Positions 31,431 through 43,835 of a DNA stretch of 64,000 bases are shown here, one piece after another. This DNA comes from Taxillus chinensis. Lineage: Eukaryota > Streptophyta > Magnoliopsida > Santalales > Loranthaceae. Every line of letters begins with the position of its first letter. Position 1 is the stretch's first letter. Both the position numbers and the translations under genes were made by a program. The stretch spans positions 51,702,265 to 51,766,264 of the forward strand of contig CM042087.1 of the NCBI GenBank assembly GCA_023512835.1. Reading direction: 5' to 3'. The notes beneath the pieces were generated by a model. The model saw nothing but the letters and a program-made list of their open reading frames with translations, was not told the DNA's origin and made no database searches.

Positions 31431-33950
31431 GAGATGGTTGGAGGAACGTAGGCTTGGCTTAGAACCTTCAGCAGGTGCTTCCCGGTGAGGTTGGGAATCC
31501 ATCATTAATGAGAGCAAGGAGATGCGAGCCGGTTTCCGACTTAATTGATCCACAATATTATACTCGCTCCGCTTCATGAGCTTCAGAAATTCTGTGGTTT
31601 CTTCTTCAGTGATCGGTGTTCCCTTCTTTGTTGCTTCCAGGTGTAGGCTCAATGTCTTGTTCTACCGTTTTTTCTTTCCTTGCTTTGTCAACTATCTCAG
31701 GGGCGTAAGCCCGATCGCTCCTGGTCTTCTTTTCTCGCTATAGCGGTGGCCCCCCGAACTACCTCACGGTTATAGTTCCACGGGACCGCATTATCCGTCT
31801 TGTAGGAGAAAGGGGCAGGCACCCGTATGGTGAGAGGTGTGATTCCATGAGGCGAAGCGGGATTTTGGAGTCTTGACATTCAAGACAAGGGGGGTTGGCA
31901 CCCATGACGGTGTGTATGACACGTCTTTTTGAATCATGTGGCTTTGATTGCCTATCTCTTCCGTGGAGAATTCGATCATCCTTTGGTCCATGAGTTTTTG
32001 CACCACCTCGAAAACTCAGGACATTCCGTGATGTCATGTCCCCGTGACATCTTGTGATAAGGGCATTGCTTTTCCCCATCTGTTCCTTTCCCTGCCTTTG
32101 GCGCGTCTTTTTAGCAGTATATATCCATGCTCCTGTAACAGAGTAAACAAATACGTTTTCTCCATTTGTACTTGAGAGAACCTTTCCAGCCGCCCTTTCT
32201 TCTTGATACTAGCAACATTGTTGGAGTGTTCTGGGAGAGGATTGCTGTTCACATTTGGCGTCCCCAGACGGTGCGGAGAAATCCAGCCATTTTGCATCCT
32301 TTAATGCCTGAACCTTCCTTTTGAATGTTATACAATTCTCGATATCATGTCCAGCTCCACCGCATGATACTCACATCTAGCATCCTGGCTTATACCAGGC
32401 CGGGGGAGGAGTCTTTATTTCTCCCAAGGGTATAGGAGTTACCATCCTTACCTCTAAAAGCTTGGGATATAGTTCGGCATATGTCATTGGGATCGGGTCA
32501 AACTCTTGTCGTGGTCGACGAGAAGCCTGATTTGCTCTCGCTTGCTTGGGTCGGGCCCTTGGTTGCCCCTGTCCTTGAAATGCGGCCCCTGGTCCTTCCT
32601 GAGTTGCTGGCCTTGATTGCTCTGGGTATGGCGCTCTCGGTTGAAATGAGTTAGGTACCATTGAGTATGGAAATGGGACGCCTCCTTGCGGCAGGTATGG
32701 CATGAATTGGGGAGATGGAGCAGGTGCAGGCATAAGCGCCTATCGGTGACCCTCTCGTAGCATCCTGGCGCTTGGTAGAATGTTGGTTGTATTGACTGGT
32801 GTGATGGGTATACCAGGTTGGTTTCATTTTCTTTCTTTTTCGCTCGTGGTTGAAACCGTTTTGATGCCTCACTTGCATCTCCCTTTAGCTTTCCTCCTTT
32901 AATTCCACTTTCTACTCGTTCACCGGATGCGACCAAGTTCGCAAGCCGTTGGAGATGTTACCGATCAACTTCTCATAGTAGACACCTTTTAGTGTGTTGA
33001 TAAAAAGAGTAGTGAGTTCTCTTTCGGTAAGGGGAGGTTGGACCTCCACAGCTGCCTCTCTCCATCTTCGTGCATAATCTTTGAAATTCTCTTCGGATCC
33101 CTTCTCCATAGACTGCAGGGTTAGTCGATCAAGTGCCCGCTGGTGACATGTTTGTCTTGTGCCAAGAAGGAAGTAGCTAATTCCTTCCATGTCCTAATGC
33201 GGTTTCCATTCGGTTGAAAATACCAGCGAAGGGATGCCCCAGGTTAGGCTTTCCTGGAAACAATGCATGAGGAGCTTGTCCTCACCAAAGATAAGCGGCC
33301 ATCTTTTGACAATACATGGCCAGATGTGTCCTCGGACATCGTGTCCCGTTGAACTTTTCAAAATCTGGCATTTTGAATTTTGGCGGTAGCACCACTCCAA
33401 GGGACTAAGCATAAGTCTTGTGGGCTGGTCATACCATAGCTGTCAATGCCTTCTACGGCCTTCAATCTTTCCTCGAGTCGGTGTAGAGCGAGCGACTCAA
33501 TATTTTCCTGAGGAGCCGGGGAACCCACCGCTTCCATTACATTTCCTGATGCGGGCATAGTGAAATGAGTTTGATTTGGGGTAGGAGGTTGCGCCATAGC
33601 AGGATGGTATGTGGGTGCCTGGCTTGGAGCCAGGTTGGGTGACTAAACGACCTCCTGTCCTTGCTCTTGATGGTGATTGGTAGTTCCCCCGGTCGGAATT
33701 CTTCCTCTTTCTTGATCAATTTCGTGAGCATTTCCATTATTGCGGACATTTGCCCCTGTAGGGTTTGTTGTGACTGTTCCAACCCCATGAGTCGTTTTCT
33801 CTGTTTCTTCCGCCATTGGCTGCGGTTGAGGTATTTGATTGCGCCAGGATCCGAGATTGTAAGAGTGCGCAATCCTGGAGGGGAGGCTGCTACCCACCTG
33901 GGTACAAGGGAACTTTTATTTGATTTTTTTTTTGATATGCATGTATGCAT
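31431..33950 (-). pseudogene. gag: Gag, Ogre unit B
   Basis: The frame at 33,950-33,537 covers the N-terminus (MSAIMEMLTKLI). Capsid pieces lie at 33,412-32,912 (EDKLLMHCFQESL, YARRWREAAVEVQPPLTERE). A Q/P-rich linker is at 32,733-32,484 and the zinc-binding-like CEYH...GHDIENC at about 32,374-32,332, damaged by a small deletion. The C-terminal part is at 32,079-31,400. Many small indels relative to unit A. The acidic tail EETTEFLKLMKRSEYNIVDQ leads into protease. Confidence 0.8.
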
Positions 33951-34079
33951 GAATGTCTATGCAGAGGGTTAAAGAAACAAACAACTTTATTGCAAACAAA
34001 ACATACAATATAAACACTCAATACAAACATATAATGCTTTGAAATGCCATGTAAAATGAAAGCTATCACTACATGATCT

Positions 34080-35573
34080 TAAGGCATTCTTCCAGTCATC
34101 TCCTAAGGAGCACGGCGCCTCTTTCTCTGGGGGGTGGTCGTTCACCCGCATCCTCCCGCCGCTTCATGATGGTCGCGATCTGTTTTTCCCTCATTGCAGC
34201 CTTTGAAGAGTTCCTTCTAGAGATGCTTCTAGCCTCCGGATCTGCCGCCTTAAAGTCTGATTCTCCTGGAGGATAGCCTTCATGTCTGAAGTTAGCCGTA
34301 GCTTGTGTTATGCCCTCCAAGATATGTATGCTTTGGGAAAACACCAGGTTTTGAACTGTTGGGTTGGATCTTGTGTGGTGTGGACCATGCTTGATACATC
34401 TTCTTGCCTTCTTCTATGAGCATGGCTCTCTGTAAGTGAAGTCACACTCTTCCATGCCAAAGAGCACGGGAATAATCTGATGACGCCCCACTTGTCTTCC
34501 CACCTGCAGTGGTGCATATGCGGTTCCTCCCCCAGGGACCTAAAAGTGGAACCCAATTGTAATCCCCCAGCCTATATGTCATGGAGACCACCGGCATCCA
34601 AGGAGCAGTCCAAGTAATGTCACTGTGAGGTTCCCTAACTTCTTTTTCCAGCTTTCAAAGTCTTTTGGTAGGCTCCACTTGCTGAGAGAATATCTAGTAG
34701 TGTTGTGGCTGGTACTTGATAAACAAGCAGGGAAACGATGAACACTACAGGGGAAATGACCTTGCAACCAAGTACATAGGAGAGGTAAGCACCCCACGAA
34801 CTGTCCCGAGCCTTTACTCCTTAGGTAAGTAAGAGATCGGATGGTTTCAGCCAAGATAGCAGGAGTAGGGTCACATCCTTTGAGCACCTGTTGGACCAAA
34901 TCTACAATTGCCCCATCAATGTGGGCCGGTATCCTCGGGAAAATGACTAGCCCATATATAGCTAGTGTAAGCAATTTGTGTGCCTCCGCTTCCGTTGCGG
35001 TTTGTATTATTTCTTTGATTATTGCCCATGGAAGATATTCACGCCCACCGTAAGTTGTGACCGCCGGTGAGTCCTATACCTGGCTTTCCCATAATCTCAA
35101 GCAAAGGCCCTTCGGCATGACCTTCTTGGGCTCGGCAGATAGACTTTCATTTTGTTTTCCACGGGGATATCCAGTAATCTTTCGTATTCTTCTATTGTGG
35201 GAACAAGATCTAGGCTGTTGAAGTTGAAGCACCGCCGTCGAGGTTCCCGAAATAAATGGCTGCCCCAAGCATATCCGTATCGGCAAGGCTCGGTTACATG
35301 GAGCAAATCCCCAAACCGTTGTATGTATACGCTTTTCCTTTCGTCCGACCATTGCTTCCATATTGTCCGTACCTCCTTAGTATAGTCCAGCTGATCTTCT
35401 ATGATAACATGTTCGCCTTGTAGGCCTCTCCTGGCGGGAAATCTCCAAGGTGAAGTTGAATGTCTCCTGATGCTTGGGCCACTACCGTGATGAGTCTCCT
35501 TGTCCTGAAGGCCTTTTAGGAGATGACTAAAAGTTGCCATGCCTATATGAATGATGAATGTCATGTTATGCAT
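34080..35573 (-). pseudogene. ORF1 of Ogre unit B (upstream of gag)
   Basis: Pieces in several frames form one gene: 35,573-35,097 (VRTIWKQWSDERKSVYIQRF, then FGDLLHV and LDLVPTIEEYERLLDIPVE), 34,974-34,740 (LTLAIYGLVIFPRIPAHIDG, GCDPTPAILAETIRSL) and about 34,600-34,330 (YNWVPLLG-type end and EDKWGVIRLFPCSLAWK). It matches the extra ORF1 described upstream of gag in Ogre elements (DUF7745-like, related to plant mobile domains). Its role is unknown. It lacks a zinc knuckle. At least three frameshifts. Confidence 0.75.
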
Positions 35574-36249
35574 GATGGTAGGTTAGGATGACAAGTTAGG
35601 ACAAAGAATAAACCAATAGTAAAGATAGTCAAATGTGCAGGGGATGACTTAAGGACTACCCTACAAAACAAAGGTTAGCATAGCACGGAATGAGCAAGCA
35701 AAATGTGGGTCAATACCCCTGATGGGCTTTTATTGCTACCCCTATCTTATTCGTTGGTTCCCAAACTTCCTCAATAGAGGGCTCCGTACACCATGGGATT
35801 TATCGAGGGGGGATCTTAAAAGGACGTGCCTTAAAAGAACCTCAAGCTTGAGTGAGGAGTCCGAGGCCCCATTGCGGATAATGATCAACGCACTGGGGAC
35901 CGTATCGAACCTCGCTAACCTAAATTGTGTTAAACCTGGGTATAGGGTTATGTATGAATGCAACAAGTATGGAAAGCGATAAATCACAACTATCATGGTA
36001 ATGAAAGCGTATAAATAAATCACAGTTTAAATGACAATTATATAAAAACAACTTGGCATGACGGTTACATATATACAACAAGTACAATTATATATAACCT
36101 CCTAAGTCCTAGTTCTAGACCTAACTCTCTAAAGTGTTCATTCTTATGTCCCTAGCAGTCGCGCCTTGTCATCACTTGGTTTTCGTCCGGGCCCTTTTGG
36201 GTGAGCTCAAACTAAACCAATGGTGAGAAAATTTAGAGTCGCCACCAAC
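35574..36249 (-). other. 5' leader of Ogre unit B
   Basis: Non-coding stretch between the PBS and ORF1. Reading frames here (for example 35,742-36,023) show no domain. It is absent from unit A because of the 3.4-kb deletion. Confidence 0.6.
36231..36247 (-). promoter_or_regulatory. Primer-binding site of Ogre unit B (tRNA-Arg type)
   Basis: On the minus strand TGGTGGCGACTCTAAAT lies 2 bp after the LTR end AAAAACA. Ogre elements are known to use a tRNA-Arg primer site containing TGGCGACTC. The complementarity could not be tested against a tRNA set here. Confidence 0.65.
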
Positions 36250-36599
36250 TGTTTTTGGGGTACAGTTGGATACCCTCTACTTTGAGTAGTTTTAAGTGTG
36301 TGGTCTGCGTTATCGGAGATGGGTTCGGGAGTTGGTTACGTGTAGGGAAGGATTAGCACCCCTACAGCGCCCTTTCTGGTATCTAATTTAGGAAGAGGAG
36401 GTTTTTCTTTTATTTGTCTTGTCATAACCGAGTTAAGTTTCCTAAAAAGTCTATAATTTTTATTTAGCTAAGTTATTTATTAAAGTTATAGTTAAAATGG
36501 ATTTATCCTAAATTTCTAAAAAGGGAATCCTAAAAATTTTGGGTTTTTGTTTAAAGTGGAGACCTGAGATCCTAGGGATTGATTTTGGTTTTTGGTTTT

Positions 36600-37950
36600 G
36601 AAGTCCTAGACAAATGATTTTTTTTCTTTCTTTTTTTTTGATTTTTTGGTTTTGTTTTGTTTTGTTTTTGTTTTTTGTTTTTTTTTGGGGGGTTAGAAAA
36701 CATACATTTTTTTTTGTAAAAAACATTTTGGTCTTTTTGTTTTTTTTTTTGTTTTTGTTCGAAGACATTTGGAAAACATTTCATGAAAACATTTTCAAAA
36801 CATGTTATTGAAGAGATTTTAAAAAAAAACATTTTATTGAAAAACGTTTTTTTTTTTTTTTTTTGCTTGTTTTTCTGTCTTATTTTGTTTTTTTTTTGCT
36901 TGTTTATTTGTTTGTTTGTTTGTTTTGTTTTCTTTTTTTTGAAATTGAAAATGCATATATCAAAATAGATGTGGAGTGTGTGAGTGTGACATCCACAAAA
37001 ATAAAATCACTCTTTTTTTTTCTTTTTCTTTTTGTTGCTTTTCATCTTCTCCTTTTGCTCTCTCCTTTTTTCTTTTCTTTCTTTCTTCTCTTCTTTTTTT
37101 TTTACTATACTTCACATATTACAACATACACATAGAAAGGAATATAGGAAAATACAATGGAAAAAGGTTGAAAAGCAATTACATCAAATATAGATAAACT
37201 AAACTAAAAAAACGAAAATTAGAAATAAATGCTAAAACAAATACACCAAATATAGATACAAATCAGCTGAAAAAAAAAGGAGTGAAAAGATAAGGGCTGA
37301 ACCGACTTTGAATCTTCTGCTTGAGCTCCCACTGATGCTGATGGTCACCACCTGCTTGGATCCAGCAAGATTTGACAACGAGGTTTGTGAGGGGGGGTTT
37401 CTTGGTATTTGGAGATAGGAGGGCTGAAGTGGACGTGAGAGAAAGGGGACTGGAAAAGGATTGGGGCCTGTTGTATTTTTTGCTTGCTGAACACGAGAAA
37501 AAGGGGCTGAAATTGGGATTGTTTTTGTGTTTTTTTTTTTGTTTGCTGAAAAAAAGAAGAAAAAGCTGGCGTGAGAGGAGGGAAAGAGGATGCAGGGGCG
37601 ATGCTGATTGCAGAAAAACTGGGCGTTCAATCTGAGAAGATGAGGTTGGGGCGTTTCTCTCCTTTCTTTCTTCTTCAATGATCTCTCTCTTCTTCTTTTT
37701 TTTCAATGATCTCTCCACTCTGTGTTTTTTTTCCCTCTGCACTAGGATGAGGGAGGGATGAAAGGGTACAGGTTTTTTCCCCTTTTTTTTTCAACAATTT
37801 TGCTCTGTCTGTGTTTTTCTCTTTTTTTTTTTTGCAGGGATGAAGTCAGGCGGAAGAATTTTTCTTGTGCGTGGGAGTCTCAGGCGTAATCTCCTCTCTT
37901 CTCTCTTTCTTTCTTTTTTTTTTGGATCGCGATCGCATCTTAAAGAGTGC
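36600..37950. repeat. T-rich low-complexity region in the Ogre 5' LTR
   Basis: Long plus-strand T runs with G and C interruptions, for example TTTTGTTTTTGTTTTTTG near 36,660 and T-runs near 36,720, 36,850, 37,012, 37,530 and 37,910. Transcripts of the element would be A-rich here. Lysine-rich minus-strand frames (36,508-37,742) are composition artefacts. Confidence 0.85.
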
Positions 37951-37981
37951 TGAACGTTTTTTTTTTTGGTCAGCTGTCATT

Positions 37982-38006
37982 AATTGCAGCATTTAATGCT
38001 GCAATT
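37982..38006. repeat. Perfect 11-bp inverted repeat in the Ogre LTR
   Basis: AATTGCAGCAT, a 3-base loop TTA, then ATGCTGCAATT. It could fold as a hairpin. It is followed by TTATTATTTCCAGCTC, which recurs about 35 bp later. Confidence 0.8.
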
Positions 38007-39293
38007 ATTATTTCCAGCTCTTGTGCAACTGTTGGGTGCATTATTATTTCCAGCTCCATTAATTTGCAAATCAGTGTTTGGTCGGGTGGACGGTGTGCGG
38101 GAAAAGGGGAACTCGTGATTTGCCTTTTTGCATTTGTATTTTAGCAACACATGTGACCGACAGGTATTAAAATGATGCTTTGTCAAATGGCCAGCACATA
38201 AGACAAGTCCCGTGAACGACCAGTGAGAGAAAAAAAAGGAAACCCGTGAGAAAAAGTCGACGCGAGAAGCCAGCGAAAAAAGAATCAGCGAAGGCAGAAA
38301 GGGTCGGAGGTTCGAAGTATCGGCAGGTCGGAGCGTCGGCAGGTCGGTGTCGCGGTTCGAAGCTTCGGTCAATGGTGGAAGGCGTGCGGGTGCTGCGGGT
38401 CGAAGGTCGGAGTGTCGGCGGGTCGAAGTGTCGGCAGGTCGAAGCTTCGGTGGGTCGAACTTCGGTGGGGCAAAAGTCAACGGTCAACGGGTCGAAGTGT
38501 CGGCAGGTCGAAGGTCAACGGTCAACGGGCCGAAACTTACCGGTATTGCAAGTCAAGGTTCGAAGGTCGGAGTGTCGGCAGGGTCGGAGCTTCGGGGGTC
38601 GAAGGGTCGAAGGTGGAATCGAGGTCAACGGGGCTTCGAGGCTTCGAGGCTTCGGGGCTTCGGGGCTTCGAGGCTTCGAGCCCGAGGCTTCGGGGCTTCG
38701 AGCCCGGGGCTTCGAGGCTTCGGGGCTTCGGGCTCGGGGCTTCGAGGCTTCGAAGGTCAACGGGTCACGATGTCGGCAGGTCAACGGTCAACGGTCAACC
38801 CCAAAGTTTTTTTTAATTACCTTTTTACCCCCACCAAAAATGCAAAAATGGGTAACCTTCCAGGAATTGTTTGGGGAGATCCGTATTCGCCTACATAGGC
38901 ATTTTGAAGGGTTTCGCATGATCACTTTTGCGGGCGGTTTGACCAGGGCATTGACCGTCTTTTGGCAAGTTTGACTTTTTCCAACGAAAGTTGTTTTGGC
39001 CATAACTTCTTCATTTTAAGTCCGATTTGAGCTCGGTCAAGTGCGTTGGTCTCGAATTTTCATCCTCCATCACCTGGTGTTGGTCTTGGGGCGCTTCAAG
39101 GACTTGTAGCAAAAGTCATTAATTTTGAACTCCCCCATCCGTGTCAAATGTATCCATCTCGTGCCGATTGGGGTAGACCATTCCTTGGAAGTATGGGATC
39201 ATTGTGGACCTGTTCAACAAGGTACATGGCATGGGCAGAAAGGTATATCAAATGGGGTTAGTATGTCCAACCCGGACAAAATGGGGTCCAACA

Positions 39294-42200
39294 GTTTCTT
39301 TTTGTATTTTTGACCAATTTGTCCGAATGATATTCCAATTGTTTTTTTAAGAAAGTTTTGGTGCGTAAATATCTTCTCTACATAACTCATAATCAAGCTT
39401 CAAGCTCAATTTGTCTGGTTAATTTGAATAGCCGATGGTTCACTACACTGTCACGTTTCTCTGGCTTATATGATTTGGTCAAATCGTGGATACAACGTTA
39501 AGTTTCTGTTTCTTTGCTCTCTATCTTTGTATCAGTTTTAGAATTAAGGGTTAGTTTTTTTTAAGGTTTTGTACAACATGTATGGACCTCTTCTCTCGCA
39601 TTAATTTTGGTCATCCATTCAAATTGCGGTCTGTTTGATTAAAGTCCTTATTCTTGAATGATATTTTTGCCTAGGTCAAAATACCTATTATCAATCTCTA
39701 TTTAGGAAGCCATGGTCTGTTCTTGTTTATTGTATTATACTATTTATTTTTGTATCTGAGAGACTGCTCTTTTTTTGAGCTTTGTAAACTTTGGTATGTT
39801 TACTGCATTGCCCCTTTTGGTCACTGTGATGAGTGTTGTGGCCATTAATGAAATGTGAAATGTGAAAATCAACAAAAAAAATCCCCCCCGGAAGTTATGG
39901 ACAAGGCTAGAGAAGAAAATTAAACTTGACAACTTATAATGCACATGGCAAGAAATAAAGCAAATGGATTGACGTTATGTTAAGTTTATTTTCATTCAAC
40001 CTTCCTAGTTATCCATTTTTAATTTGCTTTGGTGCATATTCAACCTTCACGCAAAAATACAGGTTGGGGAAGCAAGCATGCAAGGAGTCAATTGATAACT
40101 CCACGGATGGTATATGCTTTATTTTGAAATAAACTATTTTTAAAAATAAGTATTCATTAACTTGTACATTCTGTTAATAATATAGAATGTCTTGGTTTTC
40201 ATCTTTTGACATTTTGGTTCCTTTTCAATGTTTTTCATTTATTGTTATAAATTTAGAACTCAAGCAACATATTTTTTATGTTTTTTTTTTTGGGAAAAGT
40301 CCTTATTGTATGGCATTATAAGGAAATTCCAGAATTACAAATGATGGTATTCTTCAATTGATTAATCATGTTTTTTAAAAGATTTGAGACATCAAAATTT
40401 TGGAGCAGCTCTCAAAATTTTAATTTATTAAATATTTTTTGGAGTGTTGATATATCACTTTTATAGTATCAAAAACCACCGGGAAAGCCAAGTCATGTCC
40501 TTACTCCCTCACGGTTGGGATTGGTTAAATACTAATGTTCAGTTTCAAAAAATTATTGCATCTTGCATTGTAGAGCCAGGACACTGTTTCATCTTTGTCG
40601 TCAACTTCTCTGTCTACTCATGTGCGGTGGTGAAACAGGAAAGAACTATTCTTCTTCTTTTAGATGTTATTTAGCCAATACTCAAGAGAGCTTTGATCCA
40701 TGCATTCTTTTTCAGTTACCATGCAGAATAATTGTCAATTTCATTTACTTGTATTTCTTCCAAAGGCTGATTCGCTATGTTTTTCTCGTCGGATATTTTA
40801 ACTATCGATAAATCACCTTTTAAATATTTTATGGAGGAAATGTATGGTGGAAATTCATTAAGAAGCACAACGACTCTTGGTAATGAGTAGGAACGGGAGA
40901 GTGTATATGATACAATCTTGCGCTTACCATGGAGGTGTGAACTGGTAATAATTTGCCTTCTGTTTTTTTCCCTAAATTCTATGGCGTTTCAGTTTGGAGA
41001 TAATATAATATTATTCACTGTTCATGCAATCTATTTGGTTTTAAGTTTATATCCTCCTGAGTCCTGATAAACCATGTGATGGAGGCACTAAAGGACTATA
41101 ATGTTCTTGCAGCTTATAGATGTGTGCTTTTTTATATGCTTGTATTCTTTTTTATCAATGTTAACTGTCATGCCCACAAGGATTATGATGGTTATCTGGA
41201 GGCTTGTAAGTACAAGGTTGGCATTCTTCGTTAAAAGTTTCTTTTTCTAATAGAGGCCAAAAATAAAATAAAAGAAAAAAAATGAGCATCTGGTGGTACA
41301 TGCATGTATTAGTGATCACAGTTTAGTTATATGGAAATAAATCATGTTGAAAGGTCTCATGCTTCAACAAAATAGCTACCTTCTTTATGTAAAAGTAATA
41401 TTCTAATTTTCCAAGTATCTAAGCTTGCATTGCTTTCTCTCTCTACTAATATCTCATTAAAGATAAAAGATAATTTCCTTGTTTATATGTTGGTCAATCT
41501 CTCTCTCTCTCTCACAAAAAATAGTTATCACTTGCAATGATTGCAGTAGTTTGTGGCAGGGAGTTCAAGAAGCCTTTCGGCAGAGCTGTGTGATTTTGGT
41601 TGTTTCCTTGTGCTGGCTTGTGGGGTGACACTTTTGGAATAAACAGATGTGGTGATATTGTCATCTCTATATTAAATTGTTAATACTTGGCTTTGGGCTT
41701 TTTGTATTAATATCATCGAACATTATTTTATGATAATTACTCTCTTTTGTTCTCCCAAATATTAGTCTAATATATCACAAGATTCGCGGTCAAGGAACAA
41801 TCAAACTGTATGTGGTTTACAATGTTTTGGAGGTGAGAAAAAAATAACTCAACTATGACATTTTGAGAAGGTATTTTCATTGGATTTTTTTTAATCTTTT
41901 TGCTCTTACTTCATAAAGTTATATGATTTGCTTTTACTTTTTTTAATCTATTTTTTTATAACTTTAATTATTATTTTGGTTTTTCTTGCAGAATGATGGA
42001 GGGCTTACAATTTATTCTGACATGGAATGAAAATGACATTTCTAAGGGTTTTGAGACATTTAGTATTTGTATTATGGCTTGTAAGAGATATATGTTATAA
42101 GATATTTTGGACACATTGGTTGTTTTGGATTGTAACACTTCAAAATATTATTTCTTAATATATGTGAAGGAAATTATTGGTGCAATTTGAATAGTTTGAT

Positions 42201-42310
42201 TTTTTTGAATGTTTGTTGTTTTTGTAATGTATAGGTATTTGTGAAATTTTAACCAATGATTGTAAGCATTTGAAAAAGTTTATTATATTTTTCTGTCATC
42301 TACCATAAGC
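39294..42310. other. AT-rich non-coding region, probable interior of a CACTA element
   Basis: I find no coding domain in about 3 kb. Open frames of up to 82 codons (40,444-40,811) have no recognised motif. A simple CT run is at about 41,496-41,512. Because a CACTA right terminus lies at 42,658, this may be the interior of that transposon interrupted by the Ogre array, but no left terminus is visible. Confidence 0.4.
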
Positions 42311-42658
42311 CTTTTTGGTGTGTTAGGTCTGCTTGGCTTATGGTATGTCGGTTACTTTTTGTAACACAAAAAAGGTCATATTATATGATTTTTGATAATA
42401 TATAATTATAACACAATAAAAAGTGTTATGTAGAGATTTCTATGATAAGCTTAAAAAAAGCTTACGAAAATGTTTCATAAGACAATAATATGTGTTACTG
42501 TATGATCTATCGTAATGGAAAATTATAACACATCAAAAAGTATTACCGAAAGGTGGGAGACTTTCCATAAGCCAAGCAGATCTAACACCCCAAAAAGTAT
42601 TACAGTATCCTATGGTAACACATTTTATGTCTTACTAAAGGCTTGATTTCTTGTAGTG
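42311..42658. mobile_element. Right terminus of a CACTA-type DNA transposon
   Basis: The sequence ends in GATTTCTTGTAGTG, the inverse of the CACTACAAGAAATC terminal repeat of plant CACTA elements. Inside it are short subterminal repeats built on GTAACAC/GTGTTA. A 33-bp inverted repeat (42,311-42,343 against 42,565-42,597, about two mismatches) is also present. CTA follows at 42,659-42,661, a possible 3-bp target duplication. The insertion target is the gag of element H. Confidence 0.75.
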
Positions 42659-42661
42659 CTA

Positions 42662-43835
42662 CCTACCCTTTCCTTCAAATCACCCACCTCTCTTCTAACT
42701 GTCTCATCCTCATGCTGGTATATTCTTCTTTCTTTGTTGAGGCCGAGGCCGTTGTTGCTCGAATCCAGGAGGTGGATGTAAGAAATTATCGAGAGCATAC
42801 GGATTTTGCTTCATCCCTAGAGGCACATATTTATACCGAGCCGAGGTATCTCCCCCTCGGTTCTGGTTTCTCTGAAATGGTTGATATTGCTGTTGGTTCT
42901 GATTGTACCCTTGTCCTTGTTGGTGAGGATAAAATTGCTTCTTCTGGTACAAGCCTTTCCCTCCAACATAATTTGCATCTTCAGCTCCATTCCACCCTTG
43001 CTCAGCTACTAGTGAGGCGTGTTGTGATCCTTTAAGAGCCAACACTTCCATGCTTTTTGCTAAAGCTTGGATCTGCCCTTTCATATCATTGGAGGGAGTA
43101 TCAACTGAAGATATCTTCTCCTTTGGCCTTGAAGTGCGCACATTAGACCACCGCCAATCAGCTAATGACAGCCTCTCCAAGAGCTCGCTTGCGTCAGGCT
43201 CTAGATTCATCAAGCATCCTCCAAAGAAGCATTCACCTTGTCTTGTGAGTGGGACCGAAGACCTGTGTAGAAAGATTCAATTTGAATCCACTGGGGTCTT
43301 CCATGATCAGGGCATCTTCTCACTAAGTCTTTGAAATGCTCCCAAGCTTCATGAAGAGTCTCCATCTCATCTTGCCTGAATCTGCTAATCTCCCCTTTGA
43401 GCTGGATCACCTTGGAAGGAGGGAAGTACTTTGACATGAACTTGGTCTGCATCTCCTCCCAAGTGTTGATTGAACCTGTTGCGACCGTTGAACCAGCCAA
43501 GAGCTCTATCCCTTAAAGAGAAAGGTAAAAGCCTTAGCTTTATTGTCTCCTCCGATACATTGTTAATCTTTATGGTGTCGCACATCTGGTAGAACCTCAT
43601 CAAATGCTGGTGTGGATCATCCACAGCTGTTCCTCCAAACGCGTTGTTGCTCACCATGTTGATCAACGCCGGCTTCAGCTCGAAGCTATTAGCTTGGACT
43701 CTTGTCTGCCGAATCCCAGAATAATGGTCTGACATCATTGGCCTCGCATAGTCTAAGAAGGTTCTGGGCATAAACCTATTACCCTCTTCTTCTGGATATT
43801 GGCCATTTTAATTGGCCCCTCCTTGTGGTGCACCA
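42662..43835 (-). pseudogene. gag: Gag fragment, element H
   Basis: Three consecutive frames: 43,771-43,385 (MPRTFLDYARPMMSDHYSGI, FGGTAVDDPHQHLMRFYQMC, LPFSLRDRALGWF), 43,500-43,210 (INTWEEMQTKFMSKYFPPSK, FKDLVRRCPDHG) and 43,213-42,710 (SNDMKGQIQALAKSMEVLAL, PPGFEQQ). These match the retrotransposon gag domain. There are frameshifts near 43,480 and 43,215, and the C-terminal part stops at the CACTA insertion. Confidence 0.85.

Larger units (their letters stand above)
1..39293 (-). mobile_element. Tandem array of two Ogre/Tat-type Ty3-gypsy retrotransposons
   Basis: Two internal regions of the same family lie head to tail on the minus strand: unit A at about 947-10,669, and unit B at 11,772-36,249, interrupted by a copia insertion. 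LTR sequence occurs three times: 1-946, 10,670-11,771 and 36,250-39,293. Each unit has gag, protease, RT, an archaeal-type second RNase H, then integrase, plus an extra ORF upstream of gag. That order and the dual RNase H are known for the Tat/Ogre clade. The single LTR remnant between the units suggests unequal LTR recombination; two adjacent insertions followed by a deletion would give the same picture. Both units carry stops and frameshifts and look non-autonomous. Confidence 0.85.
36250..39293 (-). repeat. 5' LTR of Ogre unit B (complete, about 3.0 kb)
   Basis: On the plus strand it runs TGTTTTTGGGG...GGTCCAACA; on the coding strand TGTTGGACC...CCCCAAAAACA. The U3-side half (38,099-39,293) matches the other two LTR copies. 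The other half is only present here. It contains T-tracts (36,600-37,950), the GGCTTCGAG array (about 38,632-38,755) and many GGTCAACG motifs. The five bases after it, GTTTC, are the expected target duplication, but the partner copy lies left of the window. Confidence 0.82.

Noticed and set aside
36508..37742. Lysine- or phenylalanine-rich frames
   Set aside because: They result from T-tracts in the Ogre LTR.
40444..40811. Two small frames in the AT-rich region
   Set aside because: No domain, no repeat match, composition like the surroundings.
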